Part shown: positions 31,498-41,773 of the stretch, one piece after another
How the letters are laid out: each line of letters opens with the position of its first letter
How positions within the stretch are numbered: the stretch's first letter is position 1
Source: Bedellia somnulentella
Lineage: Eukaryota; Arthropoda; Insecta; Lepidoptera; Bedelliidae
Reading direction: 5' to 3'
Assembly: GCA_963576735.1 (NCBI GenBank)
Contig: OY755197.1
Location: forward strand, 1,748,501-1,812,500
DNA length: 64,000 nt
Program-made: the position numbers and the translations under genes
Notes under the pieces: model-generated
Database searches by the model: none
What the model saw: the letters and a program-made list of their open reading frames with translations, nothing else
Told to the model about the DNA's origin: nothing

Positions 31498-31826
31498 TGC
31501 CAGTGCGAACTTCTTCTATGCTCTGTTTCTTTTTACACTTTTAAGTAGTGTTTGATAGAAGAAGTAGTGTTTGAGTATTTGTTTTGAGATGAATTATATT
31601 TACAATTAATGAATATATTCTTCCTAATGTTATGTTAATTTTTATACTTATTACAAATATATTGATAGTGAAATTTTATACATTTATATTTAGTATTTCA
31701 AATTAATTAGATAGTGTATTTAAATTCTAAAAAACAATATAAAATAAGACAATAAAAAAAAGGTAAGAAAAAGGTACATAATAACAAATAGTAATAATAT
31801 TTTGAATAACTTAACATGTATTATAT

Positions 31827-32875
31827 ATGCATGTGTAAGAGTAAACGGGGAAAACACTGACTGGTTCGGAATCTCTAGGGCTGTCCGATAGGGATGTGTA
31901 GCTTCTCCGTGGCTCTTCAATTTGTTCATGGATGACTTTTTGACAAAGTTGCGTGAAAGTGATTATGGACTAAGAATGGGTGGATTCATCATTAAGTGCC
32001 TCTTGTATGCTGACGATCAAGTGCTACTTGCATCGTCGGCAGAAGAGTTGCAAGAGATGATGAATATTGCATGTGAGTCTTTTGTAAGAAAGGGAATGAG
32101 GGTGAATGTGGATAAGACCAAAACGATGGTTTTTGAGAGATAGGAAGATGTGACAGAATGCGTGATTGCGATTGATGGTAAGGATGTGGAACAGGTGAAG
32201 GAGTTTGTATATCTGGGAAGTTTGTTTACAAGGGATGGAAAATGCGATGAAGATATTGAAAGAAGAGTGAAAAAGGGTAATGCGGTAAATGGAGCAATGA
32301 ATAGCCTAATGACCTGCCAATCGGTGTCTGAAAAGGCCCGAATGGCTGTGCATGATGCTGTTCTTGTTCCTACGCTTATGTATGGAAGCGCATGTTGGGT
32401 GTGGCAGAAGAAGCATGAGAGCAGAGTGAATGCAGTAGAGATGAGGTCCCTCAGAAAAATTTGTAATGTTAGATTATGTGACCGAGTGAGAAATAGTGTT
32501 ATTCGTGAAAAGTGTGGTGTGAAAGATGATATTGTAAGAAAGATAGAAAAAGGAATGTTGAGATGGTTTGGGCACATAGAGAGGATGGATGATAGAAAAT
32601 TGGTAAAAGGGATCTATAGAGCTAGTGTGGATGGTAATGTTAGTAGAGGTCGACCACGGAGAACACACTTGGACCAAATCGAGAGTGTGCTCAAAAAGGC
32701 TGGCGTCCGAAGTATGAAGAATAAAAGAGCATGTATGAAAAGATTGATGGATGTAAACGAAGCTAGAGAGGTTTGTCAGGATCGTGCGAAGTGGCGATCA
32801 ATAGTCTCTGCCTACCCCAATGGGAACTAATGGCGTGAGTATATGTCATGTCATATGTCATGTCAACTTAACATC
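31827..32875 (+). mobile_element. RTE LINE copy 2, 5'-truncated
   Basis: It begins within the RT domain (GCATGTGTAAGAGTAAACGG, equal to 63886 onward in copy 3) and reaches the true 3' end CCCCAATGGGAACTAATGGC then GTGAGTATATGT with a TCATG-rich tail. AACTTAACAT is present near both ends (31806 and about 32874), a candidate target duplication with some filler at the 5' side. Confidence 0.85.
31922..32830 (+). pseudogene. RTE copy 2: RT core to C-terminus
   Basis: The frame encodes MDDFLTKLRESDYGLRMGGF, YADDQVLLASSAEELQEMMN and MRVNVDKTKTMVFER. A TAG at about 32141 interrupts it, then the same frame continues with VEQVKEFVYLGSLFTRDGKC, MLRWFGHIERMDDRKLVKGI, GRPRRTHLDQIESVL and ends SAYPNGN. 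Apart from the TAG and a lost Arg codon before RQG (31880s), the piece is well preserved. Confidence 0.8.
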
Positions 32876-32945
32876 ATGCAGTATTTTTATTCGAACATCA
32901 AATTATATATGTGGGTAACTACGTGTGAGCGAGTGCGCGCGTATC

Positions 32946-32947
<2 letters not shown>

Positions 32948-32991
<44 letters not shown>
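32948..32991. repeat. GT microsatellite
   Basis: About 21 uninterrupted GT units, next to the 3' end of RTE copy 2. Confidence 0.95.
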
Positions 32992-32996
<5 letters not shown>

Positions 32997-33084
32997 TAAT
33001 GTGAGAAAGAAAGAAAGATGTTGAAGAGAAATGTGGGTACAAGTGAATGAAACGTGGGAGGTGGCTTTGATAAAGAGTGTCATA

Positions 33085-33575
33085 TCACGTTATTGGTACC
33101 AACACCGATTCAGCCTCATCATACGAAAGTTTACTTAGCCAATCGGTAACCTTACAAATCAGTTCACGCTTAGTATCATCAATAATATTTACTTGTGATA
33201 AGGCTTTGTTATATATAAACGGGTGAAGGAAGAGACACTGTCTTTGAGCAAAGGTGGTTTTAATTCTCGGTATGAGTGCTCTTGCAACTCTCTTATTTTT
33301 AAGATTTTTATCATTATATATTTTTATGAAGGTATTGTGGTATTTAAGAATAGAGCAGTAGATATAAAGTTTTCTTATGGATAGTAACTTGCTTTCCTCA
33401 TATAGCGCGGCAGTAGGATGGCGATACTTCTTACCCAACATAATTTTAATAATGGAACGTTGTGCTCTCTTAGCTTCTATCATGATGGTCCTGGCTGCAC
33501 CTGCCCAAATCGTAAGACAGACTGAACCAGAGTGAGGTACACCTGAATAAGCAAACATATCTAAGCTGTATCTCA
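33085..33575 (-). pseudogene. LINE3 C-terminal piece
   Basis: Open on the minus strand for 157 codons. Motifs such as AKRAQRSIIKIMLGKKYRHP, TAALYEESKLLSIRKLYI are typical of the post-RT region of CR1/Jockey-group LINEs. It continues the same element as 36650-36785 and 37383-40077; LINE J2 lies between. The 3' UTR is not distinguishable from the GT-rich sequence beyond 33084. Confidence 0.65.
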
Positions 33576-34173
33576 GAATTTACATGATCTGAAAAGAAAA
33601 AAGAAAAGAAAAGAAGATGTTTATTCGCCATTTGTGGCACAAAAAATATATATAAAATTAATAAAATTACTAAGTTAAATATAAAAGTAAGCTAAAAACT
33701 AACACAATAAAAATAACAACATTATGAGAACATTTTAAGTAATTCACAAAAACTTCAAAATATTTGCACCACTGCAATAGCGAATTGGTACTGACTCAGC
33801 ACTACGTTGAGAGCCGATTCACTCCCAACACTGATTTTCAGTCAGTACCATCGTGGAGTCACAGCACTGGCATCACACTAATACATTGTATTACATAGAT
33901 ACGGCTTTATAAAAAATGTAGACTAAATATATTTTTAATAAATGTGCAACAAAAAATAAACACTGTTAGGGTAAACATAATGATAATAAGTAAAAAACAC
34001 GTGTGAAACGGCCGGTAGATATTATTAAAACAATGTTATAAATTAATATACTAGGTACTCATAATAATACTATTTTAAATAAAATAAATATAATGTAAAA
34101 ACTAGAACAGGAGGATAAAACAAAACATAATATAAATAATACAAAATATAAAATAAAATACATAGTATACATT

Positions 34174-35486
34174 TCACTGATGTGCCAGCAAAAACTCTTT
34201 AAGCTTACGCTTAAAGGTATTCCTGCCGACCGCATCTCGGACTGGTGGGGAAAGATCATTCCAGCACTTGGATGCTGCAAACCTAAAAGAACCTCGAAAT
34301 GCGGCTGATCGGTGCATTGGCCAGATCGCCCTGACTTTGAACTGGTAGCCGCTGTTAGACCATTGCAGTTTTTTATACAAATAAGTCGGTGATTCAAGCC
34401 TTACTACTCCAAACATCAGAGTTGCAAGATGTAACTGTCTGCGAGCTTGCATTTTAAGCAGTTTTGCATCATCCAAGTACGGAGTAACGTGGGAGCGAGG
34501 AGGGATTCGAAAGCGAAAACGGGCACATGCGTTTTGTACGTGTTGTATCAATTTCTGTGTACGACCCAGTATGCAAACCTCATAGACCACATCACAATAG
34601 TTTAATCTCGACAATATCAGCGACTCACAAAGGTGGACACGCAAATCCACACTTAGGTAATCGCGTATATTGTAAAGAACTTTGAGACGATAGAAGCAGT
34701 TACTCACTACTGATAAGATATGGTTTTCGAACCGTAGTTCCCCATCCATCAGCAGGCCAAGGTTTCGAACTTCCTCTAACCTGTCTAGTGGTTGGTCTCT
34801 GATAGATGGTCCGCAAGAACTTCCAAAGTATTATGGATCTGTGTCTTAGTTCCAAGAACTATAAATTTGGATTTGAGAGAATTAAGGGCCAGACAGTTTT
34901 TCTCAGACCAATTTACAATTCGATTTAAGTCAGAGTTCAGCTTTCTAACAGTTTCCTTAGAATTTTTCAGTAGACCTGATACGTATATTTGTACATCATC
35001 AGCGTAAATGTGATATCTGCTGTTTTTTATTTGGTTAACCAGATCGGCGGTGTACAGTATGAATAACAGAGGTCCCAAAATTGAACCCTGCGGCACGCCT
35101 CTGGTGAGCACACTTTCGGTAGAGTTAAGAATACTACCATCTCGTCTTCGCAACACAACAAACTGTTTCCGGTCAGTGAGATAACTGTCAAACCAACGAA
35201 CTGTTTTGACATCAAAGCCATATTAGCCCTTCCGGTGGCGGGCGCTGGATACGACAACTTCGACAGCATCAGGGGTATGCACTGTACTCAATCCGTCATT
35301 CCTGTCATTCAAGATGTTATCAACAACATCAATTAGTGCCGTTGCGGTGGAATGACCCTTCCGAAATCCTGACTGGTGTTCCGGCAAAATATTGTTATTT
35401 TCTAGATATTTTGACAGCTGATTGCAAACTACCCTTTCAACTAAGGTCGTTTGCAATAGAATCCAACAATCATGTAAACAAACCAT
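34174..35486 (-). pseudogene. LINE J2 ORF2: RT and C-terminal domain, frameshifted
   Basis: Three consecutive frames on the minus strand cover HQSGFRKGHSTATALIDVVD, RGVPQGSILGPLLFILYTAD, YHIYADDVQIYVSG and MDGELRFENHILSVVSNCFY to KEFLLAHQ. Breaks occur near 35225 and 34770. Compared with J1 the active-site motifs are kept, but the chain is broken in at least two places. Confidence 0.8.
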
Positions 35487-36443
35487 ATTGTCACGATTAC
35501 TCCGTAATCACATACATTTGACGATCAATTATGAACATAGTCTGATTTCAACGAACGCACCATTGTTTTCACATTATCTTCAATACGATTTAACTTGTAT
35601 TTATAAGTTTAATTTGTTAAAACATTTGCAACGTAAAAATTTCGAAGTATTTGACAAGCCGTCATCTTAGTTTTTTACTCATCGAACTCTATAAGTCATT
35701 GAAAAAGTTAGTGTTGTTCGTAATCTGAAGTTATCTTTTATTTTTAATTTAATAAATTATTTTAATTTAATATTATTTGAATACAATAATAATTTTTTTT
35801 CAAGAGCTTAATATAATTAACCAAAACGGATGTATCCTACCTAGCCATAAAAATAATGGTAAGTTTTTAAAAATTGACAGGTGGCCACTTTGTTAGATTT
35901 GTCATTCACAGTCATTCACTGTTCTGTGGGTTCGCTGTGCATTAGTGTTTTCTGTTTCCGATTTCTACGACTTTGCATTCTCATTTTGGACTTTTGTTTT
36001 GCTTTACGATTTGGCTGGACATATTTTTCTTGGAACGACGACCTTTGCACGCTATCACGGTCTTTGATATAGCATACGATTGGTATTTTTTCTCAAGAAG
36101 TAATCAGGAGGTAAGAATGATTTAGATCTATTACCTTTAACTAATCAGTTTATTTTATAGTCTATGGCTTATATATTTAATCTATTTAGTCAGTTTTATT
36201 TTAGTACCTATCCTACTATGGGCCATTAGTCTATGGCTTATATATTTAATCTGTTTAGTCAGTTTTATTTTAGTACCTATCCTACTATGGGCCATAGTCT
36301 ACGACTTAAAATTAAAATAATTAGAAAAATAAATTTAATTAAAATTAAATTAGAACACTATGACATCACTATGGGCATAAACAATACGCTGTCAATGTCA
36401 GTCCACCATATTTGTTTACATGATTGCTGGATTCTATTGCAAA
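35450..36443. mobile_element. Inverted-repeat DNA element in LINE J2, about 1 kb
   Basis: The left end TTTGCAATAGAATCCAACAA then TCATGTAAACAAA is matched in inversion at the right end over about 33 bp. J2 coding sequence flanks it on both sides (ILPCASKI-like upstream, VERVVCNQLSKYL downstream on the minus strand), which proves insertion. No transposase is visible. It contains a 69-bp direct duplication. Confidence 0.65.
36159..36297. repeat. 69-bp tandem duplication
   Basis: Two units starting at 36159 and 36228 (AGTCTATGGCTTATATATTT ... CTACTATGGGCCAT) differ at only one or two positions. It is a recent duplication inside the inverted-repeat element. Confidence 0.85.
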
Positions 36444-36445
36444 TT

Positions 36446-36645
36446 ACAATATCTTAGATGCGCATGGAAGAATACTTATTGCTCTCAAATGGGAGTAAAG
36501 GATAGGTTTTTTTTTTTTTGAAGATGAGTGATTTTGGCCGTTTTTCAAATGTTTGGGAATTTGCTTGAGACAATGCTTCTATTAACTATGGCTGTGAGTA
36601 CGTCAAGTGTAGTAGGAAAAGTAAGAAGTAGCATGTCAATGTTTG
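36446..36645 (-). pseudogene. LINE J2 RT N-terminal remnant
   Basis: The minus strand aligns with J1 at IDMLLLTFPTTLDVLTAIVN and SSKFPNI. It has indels (a long A run at 36509-36522 on this strand). It is the part of J2 upstream of the inverted-repeat element. Confidence 0.6.
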
Positions 36646-36649
36646 CCAA

Positions 36650-36785
36650 TGCGTTAATTTCCGTATTTTGTTAGATATTACATGCCTAAATGATAAGTTC
36701 TGGTCCAAAATTACTCCCAGATACTTAGTAGATTTAGTGCTATCGATCCCTAGTTCTAATCTGTCAATTTAGGTATTAATTTATT
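36650..36785 (-). pseudogene. LINE3 middle piece (post-RT YLGV motif)
   Basis: The minus strand reads ELGIDSTKSTKYLGVILDQN then LSFRHVISNKIRKL. This is the YLG-V-D block that follows the YADD domain in LINEs. It fits between the RT piece ending at 37383 and the C-terminal piece at 33575 and so belongs to LINE3, not to J2. Confidence 0.6.
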
Positions 36786-36950
36786 TATGTTTTTTTAGTG
36801 TTATCGTGTGTGTATACTTACTACTTTTTCGTATAATCGTGTTTACTTACTTTTGTTTATGTGTGAACTTCATATAATTATATTTCCGTGTATTTCAGTT
36901 ATTAATCTAGTATATTTTATTTAACATGTGTATATATGTATGTGTGTGTG

Positions 36951-36991
<41 letters not shown>

Positions 36992-37340
36992 AAATGAATG
37001 AATATACATATATATTGGTTTTATTTTATTGTATAGTTTGCATAGACTGATCAGTACAGTGTAAAGTGTCCGTGACATCACTTGTTACAAAGAGTACTGA
37101 CTGAAAATCAGTGTTCTGGGTTATAATATAACTCACAACAAAATGCTGAGTTAGGTGCTCTTTTGTTGCTGACGTAAGTTATGACCAATTTTTGTTTTAT
37201 TTGTTTGTTTTATTTTGTTTATTTTACTTTTTAAAATCAAATTTGTACTGTTTTTGTAATTTCTGTATATGTTCTGTGTATTTTTTTGTTAGTCAGCAAC
37301 AAATAAAAATCTCTCTTTTCTCTTTTCTTTTCTTTTTTTT
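36786..37340 (+). mobile_element. J3: 3' UTR fragment of a J-type LINE, inserted in LINE3
   Basis: The plus strand has TACTGACTGAAAATCAGTGT, then a GCTGAGTTAGGTGCTC region and the end CAGCAACAAATAAAAATCTC followed by TCTTTTCTTTT repeats. This parallels the J1 and J2 3' UTRs. It includes an AT microsatellite at 36955-36981. No coding sequence remains. Confidence 0.6.
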
Positions 37341-37382
37341 TATAAATGTACAGGAGCAGGAAGTATTGGAAACTGTGAACCG

Positions 37383-38880
37383 TTAGCAAGTGTGTACTTT
37401 AATTCCCAAATCAGTCTTTGGCGCGCTTGCTTTCGTTTTAAAGAAGGTGTTGTAGTTTATTTTTTGAGTATTCAGAGTAAGTAAATTTTGACTAAACCAT
37501 TGTCCCAAAATGGAAATACCTCTTTCAGTTGCCTCAAACGTTTCTTTCCAGTTGCCTCCAGAAAATATGGCAGCAGTGTCATCGGCGTAGCAAAAAAGTT
37601 CACAAGCAGGGATAGTCAAACCAAATATATCGTTCAAGTATACTAAAAACAACAAAGGACCCAGTACGCTTCCTTGGGGTACTCCAAACTTTATATTTCT
37701 CTCTTCACTCACGATGTCTTCAATCACATTTTTTTGTTTTCTAAAAGAAAAGTATGATTTTAGCCAATCCAACGCAATTCCTCTAACACCGATCCTTTAC
37801 AATTTCCTTAAAAGTATTTTTACCGTCACAGTATCAAACGCCTTTGCCAGGTCTAAGAAAACGCCAATACATTTCTTTCCATTGTCTAAAAGGCCTGACA
37901 CTGTGTTAGTCAAACTACTAACTGCATCTTCTGTCGATTTACCGCTCCTTAAACCGTATTGTTGGTTATGCAAGATATTATTTTTGTGAAGAAAATTATT
38001 AAGGCGAGCGAACATATTTTTTTCTAAAACTTTTGAAAACGATGATAACAAAGAAATTGGTCTGTAGCAGTCTTCCATTCATCTGGAAATATACCGTTTG
38101 ATAAAGAGAGGTTTCATATGTGAGCCAATGGTTCTGATATAAATTATTTCAACTTTATTAGCAAAGTGTTATTTATTTGGTCACTTTCAGTAGATTTTTG
38201 CGATTTCAGCCCTTCAATGATATTTTTAATTTCAGTTTCATCAGTAGGTTGAGGATAGATTGACTCTTGTGGACCGTTAGTCGTCATTATTGAGGAGGCC
38301 AAAGAATCCTCTGTTTCGTCTATTGCGGTAAGTATAGCATTAGACAATTTATTGCCGATAGAAGAAAAATAAATATTAGCTTCGTTAACAGCAGTCTGAG
38401 GGTTAGCATAAGCAGTCAGAAGCTCATTGGCAGGAGAGGGGTTCAAGTGATTTTATGATATATTTTTAAAAAAAAATTCACAACCTTTTAGGACACTTCT
38501 TGTTCTCCTCTATTTCATCTCTTTCATACTGTCTTTTTAATTTATGCAGTAAATCAGTAAAATAGTTGCGATAGCGTTGATATGTTGTTAATAGTATCAG
38601 GTCGTTTGGTCTTTTATTCACTCGAGCGTGGAGCACGATGACGCATGCACTTCATCAAACCAGGATTAATCCAGGGTTTTAAATTATATTTAGAACGACT
38701 CACTCGTTTTGTTAATTTATGAGCATTGACAATTTTAGTTATTTCGTCAGTAAATATTTTTGAGGCTTCATTCACCATTATTGAAGATTTTACATCAGAC
38801 CAATCATGAGATTCTACAGCATCAATAGGGAATATGCATAAAATTTTAAATGCCCTAAAACTTTTTTTCACGAATATTTA
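37383..38880 (-). pseudogene. LINE3 ORF2: linker and reverse transcriptase
   Basis: Minus-strand pieces are: AVESHDWSDVKSSIMVNEAS and KRVSRSKYNLKPWINPGLMK (linker, from 38880); EIKNIIEGLKSQKSTESDQI; YRPISLLSSFSKVLEKNMFA; GLRSGKSTEDAVSSLTN; GVFLDLAKAFDTV; GVPQGSVLGPLLFLVYLNDI; and LFCYADDTAAIFSGG. The order is that of a CR1/Jockey-group ORF2. Several frameshifts (for example near 38080, 38450 and 37790) disrupt it. At 37383 it is interrupted by J3. Confidence 0.75.
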
Positions 38881-38885
38881 TTATC

Positions 38886-39250
38886 GCAATATTATTATGA
38901 AAAGGTTTTTTTTAATTTACTTATTATTTAAACCCCTAAAATAATATTCAAAAAGTTCAAAATAAGGGAGCGAAATTCAAACTTATAAAACGCGCCACCA
39001 TGGGTTGAACGAAATGTGACGTCATCTGACACGAAATTGTATTCAAGAGCGTCGAAAACACTAAGGTAAACATCCACTGGACGTGTCATGTGACGTCACG
39101 TATAGGGCGCGTAAAATGGCGGCGTTTGAACTGCTTAAATTTTTTAAAAGTTTTAAATTTCAATTTTAAAAATATCTAGAGGGTTTTGAAGCCCAGTAAT
39201 ATTTTTTTTCTACGTTATAAAATAGTAAACTATTAATTTAAGACAAAAAA
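38886..39250. mobile_element. Probable MITE inside LINE3
   Basis: About 365 bp of non-coding sequence separates the endonuclease piece from the linker piece of LINE3. It holds two TGACGTCA-like sites (GTGACGTCATC near 39017 and GTGACGTCACG near 39090) and GC-rich words unlike the LINE. The exact ends and target duplication are not clear. Confidence 0.4.
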
Positions 39251-39255
39251 GAAAA

Positions 39256-40077
39256 ACATGAATATTCCCTATTATTGCATTAACATCAATTTCACTTATT
39301 ATCCTGGAACGTTTTTTAGGACATCTATTATTGAAGGCTATAGAAGCCATAACCAATTCATGATCTGTGAGAGAGTTTTTACAAACAGAGGAAACTACCC
39401 TAGTTTGAGAATTAACAATTATATGATCTAAACAATTTTCTTTTCTAGTAGGCTCATCGATAGTTGGTGTAAGATCGTGCTCAGAAAGTAGGCACAGATA
39501 CTTGGACTTTGACTCTGAGTCAGTGTCAGCAATAATATTAATGTTAAAATCACCCGCCAGCACCAGTTTCCTACCCCTTAAAGAATGCAATGTGTCATCA
39601 AGGTTATCAAGAAAATCGTCTATGTTCTTAAATGATGGAGATCTGTAAAAACCAACTATGTTAAATTTATCGGGAATTTCGTAAATTAAACAGTGAGCGT
39701 CAGAAAAAACAGGTTCCACACAGGATGAAATAAAGTTATCTTTTATGTACATCACAATTCTCCCTGCTTTGTTTATGTGTTTATTGGTATGATACATAAT
39801 ATATCCCCCCATTAAACCAATGCATGTATGATCACTCAGCCAACACTCAGTCAGTAAAATTACATCAAAGTCAAAATCAAAACGTTTTAATATAATAAGA
39901 AACTGATCGAAATTGTGTTCTATGCTTCTTATGTTATATGCTGGTTATATGTAAGAACTTTTAAATTGTTACATTGAGATATCAGAAATTTACAATCTTC
40001 AGCTTTTTCAAGAGAATGGCAATTTACTTTATACGTTTGATATATATCATCAGAAATTTCATGACAAACATTTCAGA
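39256..40077 (-). pseudogene. LINE3 ORF2: endonuclease domain
   Basis: The minus strand encodes CKFLISQCNNLKVLTYN, then NIRSIEHNFDQFLIILKRFD, VILLTECWLSDHTCIG, KLVLAGDFNINII, ENCLDHIIVNSQTR and LTDHELVMASI. These are the N-terminal, E-containing, DFN, DH and DHE/DHELV blocks of an apurinic-type LINE endonuclease. One frameshift lies near 39945. The element begins somewhere beyond 40077. Confidence 0.75.
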
Positions 40078-40287
40078 TGGCAAACAGGTTTAGATCGCAT
40101 CTGGCAGCACGAAATCGTCTTCGTCTAGCAAATGGTAGTTCTGAGCGACAGAAAGAGAAAGGGCGACAGAATAAGCGATTCCATACTGTCAGATGTGGTC
40201 TAACCCTTAGGCTGTTAGGACCTTTAAATCAAAAAAATCGAGTCTCGTTGAAATAAATGTTTATCAAATAATCAGTATATTAAGTCA

Positions 40288-40509
40288 CTAGCAATTCCGT
40301 GGAGGGTCGTCAGGTTTTGGTTTGCAAATTTCGTCTTTATAATGCTTAGGAATTTTCGGACATCTTTTTTTTACACTTGGTGCACTTGACGCTGAATCTT
40401 TTTTCTTGCATCTATCTTTTTTTGGGACCTCTGGTTTGTAGCAAATGGGTGGTGGTGGAGTCGGCTCTGGTCTTTTAGGGCAATAATCTTGAGATGCCTT
40501 TTTCGACAT
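40288..40509 (-). CDS. Small Cys/Pro/Lys-rich protein, hypothetical
   Basis: Intact 73-codon frame from ATG at 40509 to TAG at 40288. It has PEPTPPPPICYKPEVPKK and RCPKIPKHYKDEICKPKPDD, with six or so cysteines and no signal peptide or membrane segment. A TATATAAA lies on the same strand about 55 bp upstream of the ATG (40557-40568), so an intronless gene with its own TATA box is possible. The CPK-x-H-K-x-C spacing resembles KTCPKVCIEHIKNPQNLC in gene B at 20089-20317. No known family was recognised; composition recalls small basic structural proteins of sperm or cuticle, which is a guess. Confidence 0.45.
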   Translation of the reverse strand: MSKKASQDYCPKRPEPTPPPPICYKPEVPKKDRCKKKDSASSAPSVKKRCPKIPKHYKDEICKPKPDDPPRNC

Positions 40510-40556
40510 ATTGTACTGTTTTGCGATGAGTCTAATTTGTGCCTAATATTTCCATG

Positions 40557-40568
40557 TTTTATATATGC
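40557..40568 (-). promoter_or_regulatory. Possible TATA box of the small Cys/Pro-rich gene
   Basis: The minus strand reads GCATATATAAAA, 48-60 bp ahead of the ATG at 40509. Position suits a short 5' UTR. In DNA this AT-rich the motif alone is weak evidence. Confidence 0.3.
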
Positions 40569-41014
40569 AGCTTGATTTGTAGATTTTTTGTTGTTTAAGT
40601 TTTTGTACGTGAATGTTTTGTATGAATGTGACACATTTGCGGAAAAAAGACAGTTTTCCTAAAGAGTAGTAATATATTATGAACAGCCATAAAGTTTACA
40701 ACAGCAATAGGTACCAAAAGCAATACGTACCTACCTTTGACTATGAACACTATAGACAGAGCGATGTTACTTCATCCATTTTAAAAAGAGAAGCCCTTAT
40801 TTAAGTTCTTATATGTTAAAAAGAGACACAAATCTTTATTGTCATCTCTATCGCGTAACCCGTTTTGTTGATGTCACACTTTCAAATTGTGACAAACAAA
40901 GCGTCGACTTGTGAGCGATTTTGGTTTTCTTTTGATTTTGAGAAAGATTTTATTCATTTGTATATTGTTATTGTGACAAAATTCTCCATTAATTAAGTTA
41001 TTATTTAGTGAGGT

Positions 41015-41526
41015 ATGGTTGGGTGTAGCGTGCTTGGCTGCGGAAGCCACAGCGAAAAACACATCGAAGGATTGACTTCCACAAGTGAGTGAGTTTTTTA
41101 ATGTTTTTCTACATATAAATACATAATAAATACATTGCGCGATCAGAAAAAAAGTGATTCAAATGTTAATTACGTTGAACTAGATTACTAGCATTTTCTT
41201 TAGTTATTTTGAGCAATTTTGTAATAGTATAACCTAAAAATATGCAGTATCTCAGTGTTGCCATAATTCACGTTTTCATCCTACCCTGTCGTTAGGGTAA
41301 AATTTTCAAATTTGTAAACTGATGTTAATGAGTGAGTATATTATGAATTTCGTCGCGCTATAGCGACGCTGAATGATTTCCAATTGTTATCTACGGAATT
41401 AGTAAGTAATAAATTTGTTATATTTATTTAATTTCTTCGTATTCATTACAGTTTTCCTAAAGACCCGAATCTACGAGAAAAATGGATTGCGGCCACTGGA
41501 AGATGCAATTGGAAATCAACCAAAGT
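41015..41526 (+). pseudogene. Partial THAP domain of P-like element 4
   Basis: Exon 1 is 41015-41084 (MVGCSVLGCGSHSEKH, donor GTGAGT) and exon 2 starts at 41452 (FPKDPNLREKWIAATGRC). Exon 1 is 70 nt, one T shorter than the 71-nt exon of the other three elements, so the two exons join out of frame. Otherwise it is almost the same as element 2. Confidence 0.75.
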
Positions 41527-41581
41527 TTTGAGGCATACTATAAAATTGAAAGGCACCTCGTTTTTGTCCAAAGACTAAGCT

Positions 41582-41773
41582 TTGGCTCAAATGGTCGCAG
41601 TTGTTTTGAAAAAGAATTTAGGTAAAAGAATATTTCCGACATTAAACGACCACATCAGAGAGCAAAATCCGTTCGAAAACCACCTTGTGCTGTCAATAAA
41701 GGCTATAGCTTTAAAATACTTAGATGTACGAATACATCATCTTTTGAAAAATGTGACTGAAATAGACGAATGA
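41582..41773 (+). pseudogene. P-like element 4: transposase C-terminal remnant
   Basis: The frame reads KKNLGKRIFPTLNDHIREQN then ENHLVLSIKAIALKYLDVRI and ends EIDE. The last block resembles the C-terminal end of P-family transposases (a conserved I-Y-L-x-R-L type motif). Upstream of it the interior of the gene is gone. Element 2 retains only the final 70 bp of this piece. Confidence 0.6.

Larger units (their letters stand above)
33590..36645 (-). mobile_element. LINE J2 (same family as J1), inserted in LINE3
   Basis: On the minus strand coding similarity to J1 starts at about 36640 (ATTGACATG) and ends with a 3' UTR (stem-loop remnant near 33780-33890) and a CTTTT-rich tail at 33590. It is 5'-truncated at nearly the same codon at which J1 is cut by its P element, which is a coincidence. 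A 1-kb inverted-repeat element (35450-36443) interrupts it. Confidence 0.75.
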
